Of a stretch of DNA of 64,000 nt, positions 17,220 through 26,742 are shown piece by piece; position 1 is the first letter of the stretch; each line of letters begins with the position of its first letter. The position numbers were made by a program, and so were the translations under genes. The stretch is from contig NZ_JAFUSK010000005.1 in NCBI RefSeq assembly GCF_017471675.1, forward strand, positions 1 to 64,000, read 5' to 3'. The notes under the pieces were generated by a model. That model saw nothing but the letters and a program-made list of their open reading frames with translations, was not told the DNA's origin and did no database searches. The stretch comes from Pseudobutyrivibrio sp. (GTDB lineage Bacteria > Bacillota > Clostridia > Lachnospirales > Lachnospiraceae).

Positions 17220-17819
17220 ATGAATAATGAAAAGAATGGTTTTACAGCTAAAGATTTAATTACGATTGGTATATTTTCAGTATTATTGCTTTTGGCAATG
17301 ATGCTTACAGGAGGACCTTTTTCTGCGGTTCCTACGCTGACATTTTATTTTCCAATAGGGGCTGCTGTTTTAGCAGGGCCGATATTCATGTTATTTATTG
17401 CGAAGGTGCCAAAGCAGGGAGCACTAATAATTGTTGGAGCTGTGTTGTGTATTCTTGGCACTGTTACAGGAATGCATTGGGGACTTAACTTTGGCTTTTT
17501 GATTTCTGCAACCCTGGCTGGATTAATTGCAGGAATAGGCAAATTTAAAAGTAATGTATTAAATCTTATAGCGTATATCGTTTACTGTATTGGACCAATG
17601 GGAACTTATTTTGTGTTTATACTTAATAAGGAATCATGGGTATCGTTTATGCTGAAGAAGGGAACAGAGCAGGAGTACATTGATAAAATGAGTGAAGTAG
17701 CAACTGGCTCTACTATTGCAATAATGATAGTGGGAACAATAGTTGTAGCTACTTTAAGTGGATTATTGGGACTTCGCCTTATGCGTAAGCAGTTCGTAAA
17801 GGCTGGTATAGCAGCATGA
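17220..17819 (+). CDS. ECF transporter S component, MptD/Trep_Strep family, module 2
   Basis: A 199-residue, largely hydrophobic protein with about six membrane segments. It shares with the S component at 6302 the opening KDLIxxGxFxVLL, the central PKxGAxxI motif and the end FxKAGIA. These are substrate-binding subunits of ECF importers. The gene overlaps the T component by four bases (ATGA). The shared motif PK-M/Q-GA suggests a related substrate for both modules. Confidence 0.8.
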   Translation: MNNEKNGFTAKDLITIGIFSVLLLLAMMLTGGPFSAVPTLTFYFPIGAAVLAGPIFMLFIAKVPKQGALIIVGAVLCILGTVTGMHWGLNFGFLISATLAGLIAGIGKFKSNVLNLIAYIVYCIGPMGTYFVFILNKESWVSFMLKKGTEQEYIDKMSEVATGSTIAIMIVGTIVVATLSGLLGLRLMRKQFVKAGIAA

Positions 17820-18517
17820 TTACCCTTGATCCAAGAACCAAGGTTTTGTTATTAATATTGACTGCAATCTTTAGTGCCTCTATTCCAAACGGTATTTATA
17901 CCTTAGTTTGGATTATCCTTACAACAATACTTGGGATTATGCTTAAAAGAGCATTAAAGACAGCTAGGGCCGCAATAATTTTTGCGGCTCTTTGGCTGTT
18001 TGCAAGCTTCATACTTCCAAACATAGGAGGTGTATTACATACAAGTCTATTAGTTTGGCTTGGATTAGTTTTCAAGTGCTATCCTTGCTGTATGATTGCA
18101 GCTTTATTCATCTCCACCACCCAAATAGGGGAGTTTATGGCAGCTATGTCTAAGTGGCGGGTTCCAAGAAGTGTGGTTATTCCACTGGCCATAATGTTTA
18201 GATATTTTCCCACAGTGAAAGAAGACTGGGGTCACATCAAAGATGCTATGACATTAAGAGGAATCAGCCTGTCCCCTGGTTATTTTCTTAAGAATCCAGG
18301 AGTTGTCGTAGACGCTTTGTATCTGCCTATTCTTGTAACAGCATCTAATGCAGCTGATGACCTTGCAGCTTCTGCCGTTACAAGAGGTATTGAAAATCCA
18401 AGAATTAGAACAAGTAGGTTGGATATTAGAATAAGATTAATTGATATAATAGTTTTTTTGATTTTTGCGGTTGCTTTAATAGTTGGTATGGGGCTAAGCA
18501 CTGGAGGATATGTATGA
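17816..18517 (+). CDS. ECF transporter T component, module 2
   Basis: A 233-residue membrane protein opening with ITLDPRTKVLLLIL and containing the coupling motif LAASAVTRGI near residue 185, as in EcfT proteins. Four or more membrane helices are visible. It overlaps both neighbours (four bases each), so S, T and ATPase are made in fixed proportion. Confidence 0.88.
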   Translation: MITLDPRTKVLLLILTAIFSASIPNGIYTLVWIILTTILGIMLKRALKTARAAIIFAALWLFASFILPNIGGVLHTSLLVWLGLVFKCYPCCMIAALFISTTQIGEFMAAMSKWRVPRSVVIPLAIMFRYFPTVKEDWGHIKDAMTLRGISLSPGYFLKNPGVVVDALYLPILVTASNAADDLAASAVTRGIENPRIRTSRLDIRIRLIDIIVFLIFAVALIVGMGLSTGGYV

Positions 18518-19905
18518 ATGTAGAGTTTAAAAATGTAGGCTTTTCCTATCCTGATACAGCAGAAGGAACACTTAAAGATATCAGCTTTTGCATCAAGAAT
18601 GGAGAGTTTGTTCTTCTGGTAGGCGAATCTGGCTGCGGCAAAACCACTATTACAAGAATCATTAATGGACTTATTCCAGGTTTTTATGGAGGTAAGCTTA
18701 CAGGTGATGTGCTGATTGATGGTAAGAAAGTGTCCGATTACAAAAGCTATGAGTTATCTAATGTTGTAGGTAGTGTGTTTCAAAATCCCAGGACTCAGTT
18801 TTTTAATGTAGATACTGATAGTGAAATCGCATTTGGGCTTGAAAATGCTGGGAAATCCAGTGAAGAAATAAATGCAACCTTGGATAAGGTAACAGAGGAG
18901 CTAAACATTCAAGAATTAAGAAATAGGGATATCTTTAAATTGTCTGGGGGAGAAAAGCAAAAGATAGCTTTTGCAAGTGCGTATGCTTCTAATCCTGAGA
19001 TATTTCTATTGGATGAGCCATCTGCGAACCTGGATACAGTGGGAATAGAGGGGCTTAAAGAATGCCTTGAAAAAATAAAAAATAATGGGACTACAGTTAT
19101 TATTGCAGAACATCGTCTTTTCTATTTAGCAAATCTTGTGGATAGAGTGCTATATCTAAAAGATGGTGTAATAGAAAGAGAGATTTCAGGTGACGAATTC
19201 AGGTCTATGAGTAGAGCTACTCTAAACGCAATGAATCTTAGGTCTAATGCATACATTAGTCTTAATGAAACTGAAAGCTATCAAATAGTTGATATTTTAG
19301 AAAAGGGATTATGCATTAGAAATCTTTCTGTTGAATATAAGAAAAGAAGAGTATTTGAAAGTATAAATATGGATTTTATGCCTGGACAAATCTATTGCAT
19401 TATAGGCAATAATGGTGCAGGAAAGAGCACTTTGCTTAGAAGTATTTGTGGGCTTCTTTCTGCTACTGCAGGCGACATATATATAGATGGGCTTAGAATG
19501 AAGAGAAAAGATCTTCAAAAGAAAGCTTTTATGGTAATGCAGGATGTTAATTATCAGCTATTTGCTGATTCTGTTATAAACGAATGCATATTGGGAACAG
19601 AAAAGAGCAGTAGTATTTGGGTCGAAAAAATATTAGATGAAATGGGGCTTTTGGAATACAAAGAAAGACATCCTAACACCTTATCTGGTGGACAAAAACA
19701 AAGACTGGCAATTGCTGTTAGCTTAATGATGGATAAGGATATTCTATTATTTGACGAACCCACCAGTGGACTTGATTACAAAAATATGCATCTATGTGCC
19801 GACTTTCTAAATATGTTAGCGCAGAAGGATAAAGTGATTATTGTAGTTACTCACGACGAAGAATTTATGGAGTGCTGTTGCGACAGAATTTACAAATTGA
19901 ACTAA
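18514..19905 (+). CDS. ECF transporter, fused double ATPase, module 2
   Basis: A 463-residue protein with two ABC ATPase domains. Domain 1 has Walker A GESGCGKTT (about 37), signature LSGGEKQKIA and Walker B IFLLDEPSANLD. Domain 2 has GNNGAGKSTL (about 298), [10 protein letters not shown] and ILLFDEPTSGLD. It is 70 residues shorter than the module 1 version (533), mainly by lacking the long C-terminal tail and some linker. It is the last gene of module 2. Confidence 0.9.
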   Translation: MNVEFKNVGFSYPDTAEGTLKDISFCIKNGEFVLLVGESGCGKTTITRIINGLIPGFYGGKLTGDVLIDGKKVSDYKSYELSNVVGSVFQNPRTQFFNVDTDSEIAFGLENAGKSSEEINATLDKVTEELNIQELRNRDIFKLSGGEKQKIAFASAYASNPEIFLLDEPSANLDTVGIEGLKECLEKIKNNGTTVIIAEHRLFYLANLVDRVLYLKDGVIEREISGDEFRSMSRATLNAMNLRSNAYISLNETESYQIVDILEKGLCIRNLSVEYKKRRVFESINMDFMPGQIYCIIGNNGAGKSTLLRSICGLLSATAGDIYIDGLRMKRKDLQKKAFMVMQDVNYQLFADSVINECILGTEKSSSIWVEKILDEMGLLEYKERHPNTLSGGQKQRLAIAVSLMMDKDILLFDEPTSGLDYKNMHLCADFLNMLAQKDKVIIVVTHDEEFMECCCDRIYKLN

Positions 19906-20090
19906 TATTTAAGAATCTGTGTTATAATGCAAATGTAACCGTGCAAATGTAAAGTAAAAAGTGACAAAAACTGTTCAAAAGGTCTTTTCATTTGTTGTTA
20001 AAGTAGAATATGGTTTGTATAATTCCCTTAAGACATCTGAAAATCAACGAAAAGGAGATAGGATGGTATAGAGGGTGAAAGGATAGCATT

Positions 20091-20681
20091 ATGGCAAAGA
20101 AAGCAGTAACTCAAAGTAGAATAGCGGATGCCTTAGGAGTTTCTAGAAATACTGTATCTAAGGCGCTTAATAACGAGGTTGGTGTGTCTGAGGAGCTTAG
20201 AAAGAAAATCAGGGATACTGCCATCGAAATGGGTTACAACAAGCTTATTGTATTAGATGAAAAGGGCGGCATATACAAGAAGAATATTGCTCTAGTGTGC
20301 ATAGGAAATGCTCTGGTGGACAGCTACTGGAATACATTTATTGTGGCACTGGATAAGCGCCTTAAGAGTCTTAATTACAATATGACCTTGTGCTTTTTAG
20401 AGGAGGAAGATGACAAAAATCTTAGAATTCCGGAAAATCTATCCTCTAGCTATGTTGCGGGAATTGTATTTATCGGTGTTTGTACAAAGGCATTTGCTAA
20501 GAAAATGATGCAGCTAAAAATTCCAACAGTGTTTATTGATACATTTTGGGATGTGGATATTAACGTAAGCTGTAACTACGCTTACAAATCTAGTAATCAT
20601 ATTGTTGTTATTATAATAGGTGTTGCAATTGCTGTTTTAGCTTTAGGTGTTGCATATATTATTCGTTGGAAGAAAGCTTGA
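20091..20681 (+). CDS. Truncated LacI-family regulator ending in a membrane segment
   Basis: The N-terminus is a normal LacI HTH (residues 7-28, QSRIADALGVSRNTVSKALN) followed by the hinge and the first half of a periplasmic-binding-like sensor domain. Around residue 168, where about 160 more residues should follow, the protein changes abruptly to NHIVVIIIGVAIAVLALG and ends in RWKKA, a hydrophobic helix with a basic tail. That tail looks like the C-terminal anchor of a surface protein. I infer a deletion that fused the 5' part of a LacI gene to the 3' end of an anchored protein gene. A membrane-tethered regulator is the alternative. GTGAAAGGATAGC precedes the ATG. Confidence 0.7.
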   Translation: MAKKAVTQSRIADALGVSRNTVSKALNNEVGVSEELRKKIRDTAIEMGYNKLIVLDEKGGIYKKNIALVCIGNALVDSYWNTFIVALDKRLKSLNYNMTLCFLEEEDDKNLRIPENLSSSYVAGIVFIGVCTKAFAKKMMQLKIPTVFIDTFWDVDINVSCNYAYKSSNHIVVIIIGVAIAVLALGVAYIIRWKKA

Positions 20682-20856
20682 TTATAGAGATTTTAGCTAT
20701 ATTTTGTTTGCTACACTTATTACTAATATTTATAAGGAAAAATAACCAAGTTTTGCGCCATAAATTCGTCATTTTTTATTTTGTGTTCACATTTTCATCA
20801 CAATTGAAAAAATATATAATAAATCTAGTTTAAATAACTAGAAGGAGGAATGATTT

Positions 20857-22518
20857 ATGGAACGCAAAAATGTTTTCAAGAGAGTGTTGACTCTTTTGAT
20901 GGCGGTGGCTATGGTACTGTCGATTGGCTTTACTCCAAATTATGCTTATGCAGCTGAGTACAAAGCTGATGTTAAGTCGATTGCCAATGTGCCAAATGAT
21001 TTGAGTGGAAAGACTATTATTCTCCACACAAATGATGTGCATGGTGCACTAGATGGGTATGCTCAGGCAGCAGCACTTAAGTACGAATTTAAGGCAAGAG
21101 GTGCAGAGGTTATTTTGGCTGACGCTGGTGATTTTTCTCAGGGCTCACCTTATGTAAGTACTACAAAGGGTGGAGATGCTATTTCTATGATGAATTATTC
21201 AGGCTATGATGTGGTTACACTTGGTAATCATGAGCTTGATTATGGCTATGAGCAGCTTAAGAAGAATCTTTCAAGGGCTTGGTTTAAGACAATCTGTGCA
21301 GATGTACTTGATAAGGATGGAAATCCTATTTTGGATCCTACTTATGAGTACACATCAGCCTCAGGTGTTAAGATAGGTTTCTTTGGTATGGAAACACCAG
21401 AGACTCAGACAAAGGTTAATCCCGCTCTTATTAAGGGAATTAAGTTCCTTTCTAAGTCAGAGCTTTATACATGTGCGCAGCAGCAGGTTAACAAGCTTAA
21501 GGCAGATGGTTGTGATGTAATTGTATGCCTTTCACATCTTGGAGTTGATGAAGAATCAGCTGCTGATGGACATAGATCTGTTGATATGTATGCACATACA
21601 ACAGGCATTGATATTATTCTTGATGGTCATTCACACACAGTAATGACAGCAGGCTTAAATGGTGAGCCTATTCAGTCTACAGGTACAAAGTTTGAAAACA
21701 TCGGTATGGTAGTAATTGATAATGCTACTAAGAAGATTGAATCAAACTACCTTATCAAGGTTGATGATGGCGTTGTAAAGGCTCCTGTAGTAGAGGCTAT
21801 TGCTAAGAATATCACAGACAGAGTAGATGCAGAATATGATGTAGTATTCGCTCAGTCTGATATTGAATTAAATGGTAAGAAGGATCCAGGCGTTAGAACA
21901 GAAGAGACAAACCTTGGTGATTTAATTACTGATGCACTTAAGTGGTCTGTACTTAAGGAAGGTGGTCTTAAGGTTAAGGAAGACCATGTAATAGCTGTAA
22001 CAAATGGTGGTGGCATCCGTGCTTCTATTAAAGCTGGTGGTGTTACAAAGAAGGACCTTAATACGGTGCTTCCATTTGGTAATACAATATCTGTAGTATA
22101 CATAAGTGGTGCAGATTTGTTAGAGGCACTTGAAGCTAGTACATTCTCTACACCTGGTGCTATTGGTGGCTTCCCACAGGTATCTGGTATTAAGTTCACT
22201 GTAGATACTACTAAGCCATTTGCTAAGGGAGATGCTTATCCAGAATCTACATATTACAAGCCAGCAGCAATCAATCGTGTTACTATCGACAGTGTAAATG
22301 GTAAGCCATTTTCACTTACAGATAAGTACGCTGTTGTTACTAACAACTTCTGTGCAGCTGGTGGTGATACATATTTTGTATTTGGTAATGCATCTGAAAA
22401 CTTCGACACAGGTATCGTAATGGATGAAGCTGTTATGGACTATGTTCAGACAAAGCTTGGTGGCAAGATTACAGATAAAGACTACGGTACAGTAGATGGA
22501 AGTATTATAATTAAATAG
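20857..22518 (+). CDS. Exported 5'-nucleotidase / UshA-like metallophosphoesterase
   Basis: A 553-residue secreted enzyme that hydrolyses nucleotides to nucleosides outside the membrane. A signal peptide (about 1-32, ending AYA) is followed by the metallophosphatase motifs HTNDVHG (57-63), DAGDFSQGSP, GNHELDYG (about 122) and DGHSHT, then the C-terminal substrate domain with TNGGGIRASI and the NNFCAAGGDTYF aromatic-stacking region. It has no C-terminal anchor, unlike many relatives; a free anchor-like tail is found on the preceding LacI fragment. The start has AGAAGGAGG upstream. Confidence 0.92.
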   Translation: MERKNVFKRVLTLLMAVAMVLSIGFTPNYAYAAEYKADVKSIANVPNDLSGKTIILHTNDVHGALDGYAQAAALKYEFKARGAEVILADAGDFSQGSPYVSTTKGGDAISMMNYSGYDVVTLGNHELDYGYEQLKKNLSRAWFKTICADVLDKDGNPILDPTYEYTSASGVKIGFFGMETPETQTKVNPALIKGIKFLSKSELYTCAQQQVNKLKADGCDVIVCLSHLGVDEESAADGHRSVDMYAHTTGIDIILDGHSHTVMTAGLNGEPIQSTGTKFENIGMVVIDNATKKIESNYLIKVDDGVVKAPVVEAIAKNITDRVDAEYDVVFAQSDIELNGKKDPGVRTEETNLGDLITDALKWSVLKEGGLKVKEDHVIAVTNGGGIRASIKAGGVTKKDLNTVLPFGNTISVVYISGADLLEALEASTFSTPGAIGGFPQVSGIKFTVDTTKPFAKGDAYPESTYYKPAAINRVTIDSVNGKPFSLTDKYAVVTNNFCAAGGDTYFVFGNASENFDTGIVMDEAVMDYVQTKLGGKITDKDYGTVDGSIIIK

Positions 22519-22530
22519 TCAATGCATATA

Positions 22531-22568
22531 AAAGGCATCGCTTCTTAATTGGAGGCGGTGCCTTTTTC
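22531..22568 (+). terminator. Terminator after the 5'-nucleotidase gene
   Basis: AAAGGCATCGCTTC pairs with GGAGGCGGTGCCTTT (a few G-T pairs) and is followed by TTTTC. The hairpin closes the 5'-nucleotidase transcript. Confidence 0.75.
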
Positions 22569-22686
22569 GTCTGCAATAGTAACTATATCTTCATATATTT
22601 TTAAGAAAAACGTCACAATATATGTGATGGTGTTTTATATAATATAAAAGTAGTATTTTGGAGTATTTTGATTTAGAGGTAAGCCT

Positions 22687-25600
22687 ATGCTTCAAAAAAC
22701 TTATTTTGCCGAAAACACAGGGGATATGTATAAGGTTTTAGGTGAAATGACTATGCTTAAGGAATATAAGAAGGCAAAGTCAGTTTTAGTTTTGATGTAT
22801 GCAAATGGTTTAAGTAAGGCTGAAGGACAAAAGTACTATGATGCTATAAAGATAAAAATGCCTCGGGCGAAAATTGCTGGAATATCTGTAATTTCCAGCC
22901 AGAGAGATTGGAACAGAATTGGAGTTAATGTTTCTTTTTTGTTTTTCGAATCAAGTGATGTAAATGTATATGATTATCCTTGTAAGGATTATGACGAGGA
23001 TGGAATTATAAATGATTTTTCAAAAGTGATAGAAGCTACCAGTGATTTGAAAGTAGTGCTTACATATCCTGTTGGTGTAGATAGAGATTTCACAAAAGTA
23101 TTGGAGGCATTGACCTTAAAATATAATAATATCGTTTTTTTTGGTGGACTTGCGGCTGCAAGGGATTATCCTGCAGGTGAGGGAAATTTCTATAGTCCAG
23201 ATGATATTACACCAGGAAGAAATAGTGTTGTAGGTCCAGGGCATCTTGAAAATCTCTTTCAAGGAATAGGTGTAGAGCATGGTGCCCAGAGCTTTTCTGT
23301 TGGTAATGATTTAGTTAGTAGTGGTTGTGTGCTTATTACTATTTCAGGTGAAAAGCTACAGGAACAGGCTAGGTATGCCCTTGGTTGGAAGCCACTTGGA
23401 GTAGGACATCCAGTTACAGGTCGTGTGGAATCGGACGAGATGGGAAATGCCTGCCTTACAGAGATTGGTGGAATTTCTGCAACCAGCGTTTATAAAAAAT
23501 ATCTGGATGTGGATACTGATGAGTATTTCTTAGATAACGTATGTGAATTTCCCTTTGTTATAACTAGAAATAGTGTGGATATTGCTAGGGTACCTCTGTA
23601 CAGTGGTGAAGAAGGAAAGCTTTATTTTTCTGGTGATATTAGAAGGGATGAGATACTTCGTCTTTCTTACGCTAATCCTACAGAGGTTTTTAGAGCATCC
23701 AAAATTGCAGCTGATGAGATAGCACAGTTTCAGCCAGAGGCTGTTATTATGACCATTTGTTACAATAGATTTCATTTCCTTAAGGAAGAAGAATACAAGG
23801 AAATAGAGTATTTCTTAGATTACCATCCAGATACAATGTATGGCTTCGGAGGATATGAAATCCTTAAAGGCTATGATTGTGGTGGAATATTAAACAGTGC
23901 TCTGGTTGCTCTTGCTTTAAGAGAAGGTGAACCAAGGGAATGTAAAGGTACGCTTGTTGTTAATACAAAAGAAGATAAGAAAAAGATAAAGCCTTTAGAA
24001 GAGCGACTTCTGACTTTTATAGATACATCTACAAATGAGTTGGAAAAGGCCTATGATGAGGCGGAGGCGGCAAATGAGGCAAAGTCGGCCTTCCTTTCAA
24101 ATATGTCCCATGAAATAAGGACACCTATCAATGCAATTCTTGGAATGAACGAGATGATTCTTAGGGAATGCAAGGATGAGACAATTATAGAGTATGCAAA
24201 TAATATTGATAGTGCCAGCCATAGTTTACTTGGCTTAGTAAATGATATTCTTGATTTTTCAAAAATCAATGCTGGCAAAATGGAAATCATTCCAGTGGAG
24301 TATGAACTGGCATCAGTTCTTAATGATTTGATTACCATGATACAAAAGCGTGCTGAGGACAAGGGTCTTAAGCTTAGAGTAAATGTAGACCCTACCATAC
24401 CACATCTTTTATATGGTGATGAAATCAGAATAAAGCAGGTAATTACAAACATACTTACAAACGCTGTTAAGTATACTGAAAAAGGTGGAATTGTTCTTGC
24501 GGTTGGTTATGAGTATTACACCAAGAACAATGCAGAAGAATTTGATGATTATATTTGCTGTAGCTTGAATGGAGATATTAAATGCTGTAGCAATAAAAAT
24601 ATAATACTTAAGGTTTCTATAGAGGATACAGGAATCGGCATAAAAGAAGAGGATATGGCAAGACTGTATAATTCCTTTGAGCGAGTGGATGAAGAAAGAA
24701 ACAGAACTATAGAGGGAACCGGTCTTGGAATGTCTATTACACAAAATCTTCTTGAGCTTATGGGAAGTAAGCTTACGGTGGAAAGTGAGTATGGGGTTGG
24801 TTCTAAGTTCTCATTCAATATTGTGCAAAGGATTGTAGATTTTACGCCATTAGGAGATTTCAATACTGCTATAAAGCGAGCCTTAAATAGGAGAAAAGAA
24901 TATCATGAATCCTTTATAGCTCCAGAGGCAAGGATCCTTGTTGTGGATGATACTGAAATGAATCTTACTGTTATAAGGAATCTTTTGAAGCAGACCCAGA
25001 TTCAGATTGATACAGCGCTTTCAGGGCAAGAAGGATTAAAGCTTATGTCTAAAAACAAGTATGACATTATCTATCTGGATCACAGAATGCCTGAAATGGA
25101 TGGTATCGAATGCTTACAAAGGCTTAAGGCGGATACAACTGGAATTAATATAAATACACCTGTTATAGCTCTTACCGCAAATGCGGTATCAGGCTCTAGA
25201 GAATATTATCTAAATGCAGGTTTTGATAATTATTTGTCTAAGCCTATTAATTCTGAACAGTTGGAATCCATGATGTCTACACTGCTTCCTGTATCTAAGG
25301 TAAGGTCTATACAGAAAATTAAAGAAGTGGAAAAGAAGCTTCCTGATTGGATATGGGAGCTGCAATTCGTACATGTTGACTTGGGTATTAAGAATTGTGG
25401 CGATGCAGAATCATATCTAAATGCTTTAAGGGCATATATGGATTCTTTTATCGAAAATAGAAAATATTTACTGGATTCATTTAATGAAAAACGTATAGGT
25501 GATTACACCACAAAGATTCATGCCCTAAAAAGCTCTTCTAGAATTATAGGAGCTAAGGAATTAGGCGACCTTGCAGAATACTTGGAAAAGGCAGGAAATG

Positions 25601-25932
25601 CAGGTGACTGGAGCATAATAGAAAGCTACACAGATGAATTTGTAAGCTATTACAGCGCTCTTGCGTATAGTCTTAGATTTAATCTTAGAAATGTTGATAG
25701 GGATGGTGAAAATAAAGCTGGTAAGCCAGAAATCACCATGGATAAGTTAAATGAGGCTTACCTGGCTATAAAAGAGATGGCACAGCTTTTTGACTATGAT
25801 ACAGTTTCTGGAATAATGAATACTCTATCGGAATACACAATTCCTGAATCAGAAAGGGATAAATATGAGGCACTGAAACAAGCTATCGTAAATGCGAATT
25901 GGGATGAGATTAACAGGCTAATGGAAGGATAA
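22687..25932 (+). CDS. FIST-domain hybrid sensor histidine kinase
   Basis: A 1081-residue cytoplasmic kinase without membrane helices. The first 430 residues are FIST-N and FIST-C sensor domains (for example FFGGLAAARDYPAGEGN and the GFGGYEILKG end), thought to bind small ligands such as amino acids. A short coiled coil leads to a HisKA domain with H475 (NMSHEIRTPINAILG), an ATPase domain with the N-box and G-boxes (DTGIGI, GTGLGMS), a receiver with phospho-acceptor D798 (YLDHRMPEMDG) and an Hpt domain with H945 (KIHALKSSSR). A complete phosphorelay in one chain. The response regulator follows after three bases. Confidence 0.93.
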   Translation: MLQKTYFAENTGDMYKVLGEMTMLKEYKKAKSVLVLMYANGLSKAEGQKYYDAIKIKMPRAKIAGISVISSQRDWNRIGVNVSFLFFESSDVNVYDYPCKDYDEDGIINDFSKVIEATSDLKVVLTYPVGVDRDFTKVLEALTLKYNNIVFFGGLAAARDYPAGEGNFYSPDDITPGRNSVVGPGHLENLFQGIGVEHGAQSFSVGNDLVSSGCVLITISGEKLQEQARYALGWKPLGVGHPVTGRVESDEMGNACLTEIGGISATSVYKKYLDVDTDEYFLDNVCEFPFVITRNSVDIARVPLYSGEEGKLYFSGDIRRDEILRLSYANPTEVFRASKIAADEIAQFQPEAVIMTICYNRFHFLKEEEYKEIEYFLDYHPDTMYGFGGYEILKGYDCGGILNSALVALALREGEPRECKGTLVVNTKEDKKKIKPLEERLLTFIDTSTNELEKAYDEAEAANEAKSAFLSNMSHEIRTPINAILGMNEMILRECKDETIIEYANNIDSASHSLLGLVNDILDFSKINAGKMEIIPVEYELASVLNDLITMIQKRAEDKGLKLRVNVDPTIPHLLYGDEIRIKQVITNILTNAVKYTEKGGIVLAVGYEYYTKNNAEEFDDYICCSLNGDIKCCSNKNIILKVSIEDTGIGIKEEDMARLYNSFERVDEERNRTIEGTGLGMSITQNLLELMGSKLTVESEYGVGSKFSFNIVQRIVDFTPLGDFNTAIKRALNRRKEYHESFIAPEARILVVDDTEMNLTVIRNLLKQTQIQIDTALSGQEGLKLMSKNKYDIIYLDHRMPEMDGIECLQRLKADTTGININTPVIALTANAVSGSREYYLNAGFDNYLSKPINSEQLESMMSTLLPVSKVRSIQKIKEVEKKLPDWIWELQFVHVDLGIKNCGDAESYLNALRAYMDSFIENRKYLLDSFNEKRIGDYTTKIHALKSSSRIIGAKELGDLAEYLEKAGNAGDWSIIESYTDEFVSYYSALAYSLRFNLRNVDRDGENKAGKPEITMDKLNEAYLAIKEMAQLFDYDTVSGIMNTLSEYTIPESERDKYEALKQAIVNANWDEINRLMEG

Positions 25933-25935
25933 TCT

Positions 25936-26703
25936 ATGGGAACAAAAATACTTCTTATCAGCGAAGGCTCTACTTTTATGGTGGATGCCATTGTAAAAAA
26001 TCTGAATGAAGGTGGCTTCGATGTAATAAAATGCGCTCCTTTAATTAAGGAATTGAAAGAACATGAGGATGAAGCGGAAATATTCTTGATATACCTTGGA
26101 GATTATGTGGAAACCAGGTCTGAGGATATGGTTTATCTTAAGGATATCTGCATTGAAAAAGAAAAGATTATTAATGTAATCGGGGACAAGATGGAATTGG
26201 ATGAATTAAAAAAATCAGTTCCAGAAGGATTGATTACAAATTATTTTTCAAGACCTCTTGATATAAAAACTATGCTTTCTGTTATGCAGGAGGTGGCGCA
26301 GAATACTGAAATGCTGGGAAAAAAGAAAAGCATCCTGCTGGTGGACGATGATGCCACATTTCTTAAGATGGTTAAGGATTGGTTAAGTGATAGCTATAGG
26401 GTAACAATAGTAAGCTCTGGCATGCAGGCTATTACATATATAGCCAAAAACACTCCTGATTTAATTCTTTTAGACTATGAGATGCCTATTACCACAGGTC
26501 CTCAGGTGCTAGAGATGATAAGAAGTGAATCGGCAACATCAACAATCCCTGTGATATTTCTTACAGGTAAGGATGATAAGGAAAGTGTTACAAAGGTATT
26601 AGCCTTAAAGCCAGAAGGCTACATACTTAAAAATACAGGTAAGAAAAAACTGTTAGAACAAATCGCAAATTTCTTTGAGACAAGAAAAGCGAGAGTCTTT
26701 TAG
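25936..26703 (+). CDS. Response regulator with degenerate plus canonical receiver
   Basis: A 255-residue protein. Residues 1-125 look like a receiver fold lacking the acidic pocket (ILLISEGSTF, then LIYLGDYVETR), and residues 133-250 form a normal receiver (SILLVDDDATFL with phospho-acceptor D180 in LLDYEMP, and K at FLTGKDD). It has no output domain, so it probably acts through protein contact, accepting phosphate from the Hpt domain of the kinase before it. The gene starts three bases after the kinase gene. Confidence 0.85.
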   Translation: MGTKILLISEGSTFMVDAIVKNLNEGGFDVIKCAPLIKELKEHEDEAEIFLIYLGDYVETRSEDMVYLKDICIEKEKIINVIGDKMELDELKKSVPEGLITNYFSRPLDIKTMLSVMQEVAQNTEMLGKKKSILLVDDDATFLKMVKDWLSDSYRVTIVSSGMQAITYIAKNTPDLILLDYEMPITTGPQVLEMIRSESATSTIPVIFLTGKDDKESVTKVLALKPEGYILKNTGKKKLLEQIANFFETRKARVF

Positions 26704-26742
26704 CAGCGGATTACAAAATCTTTAATATCGGAGGAACTGAAG

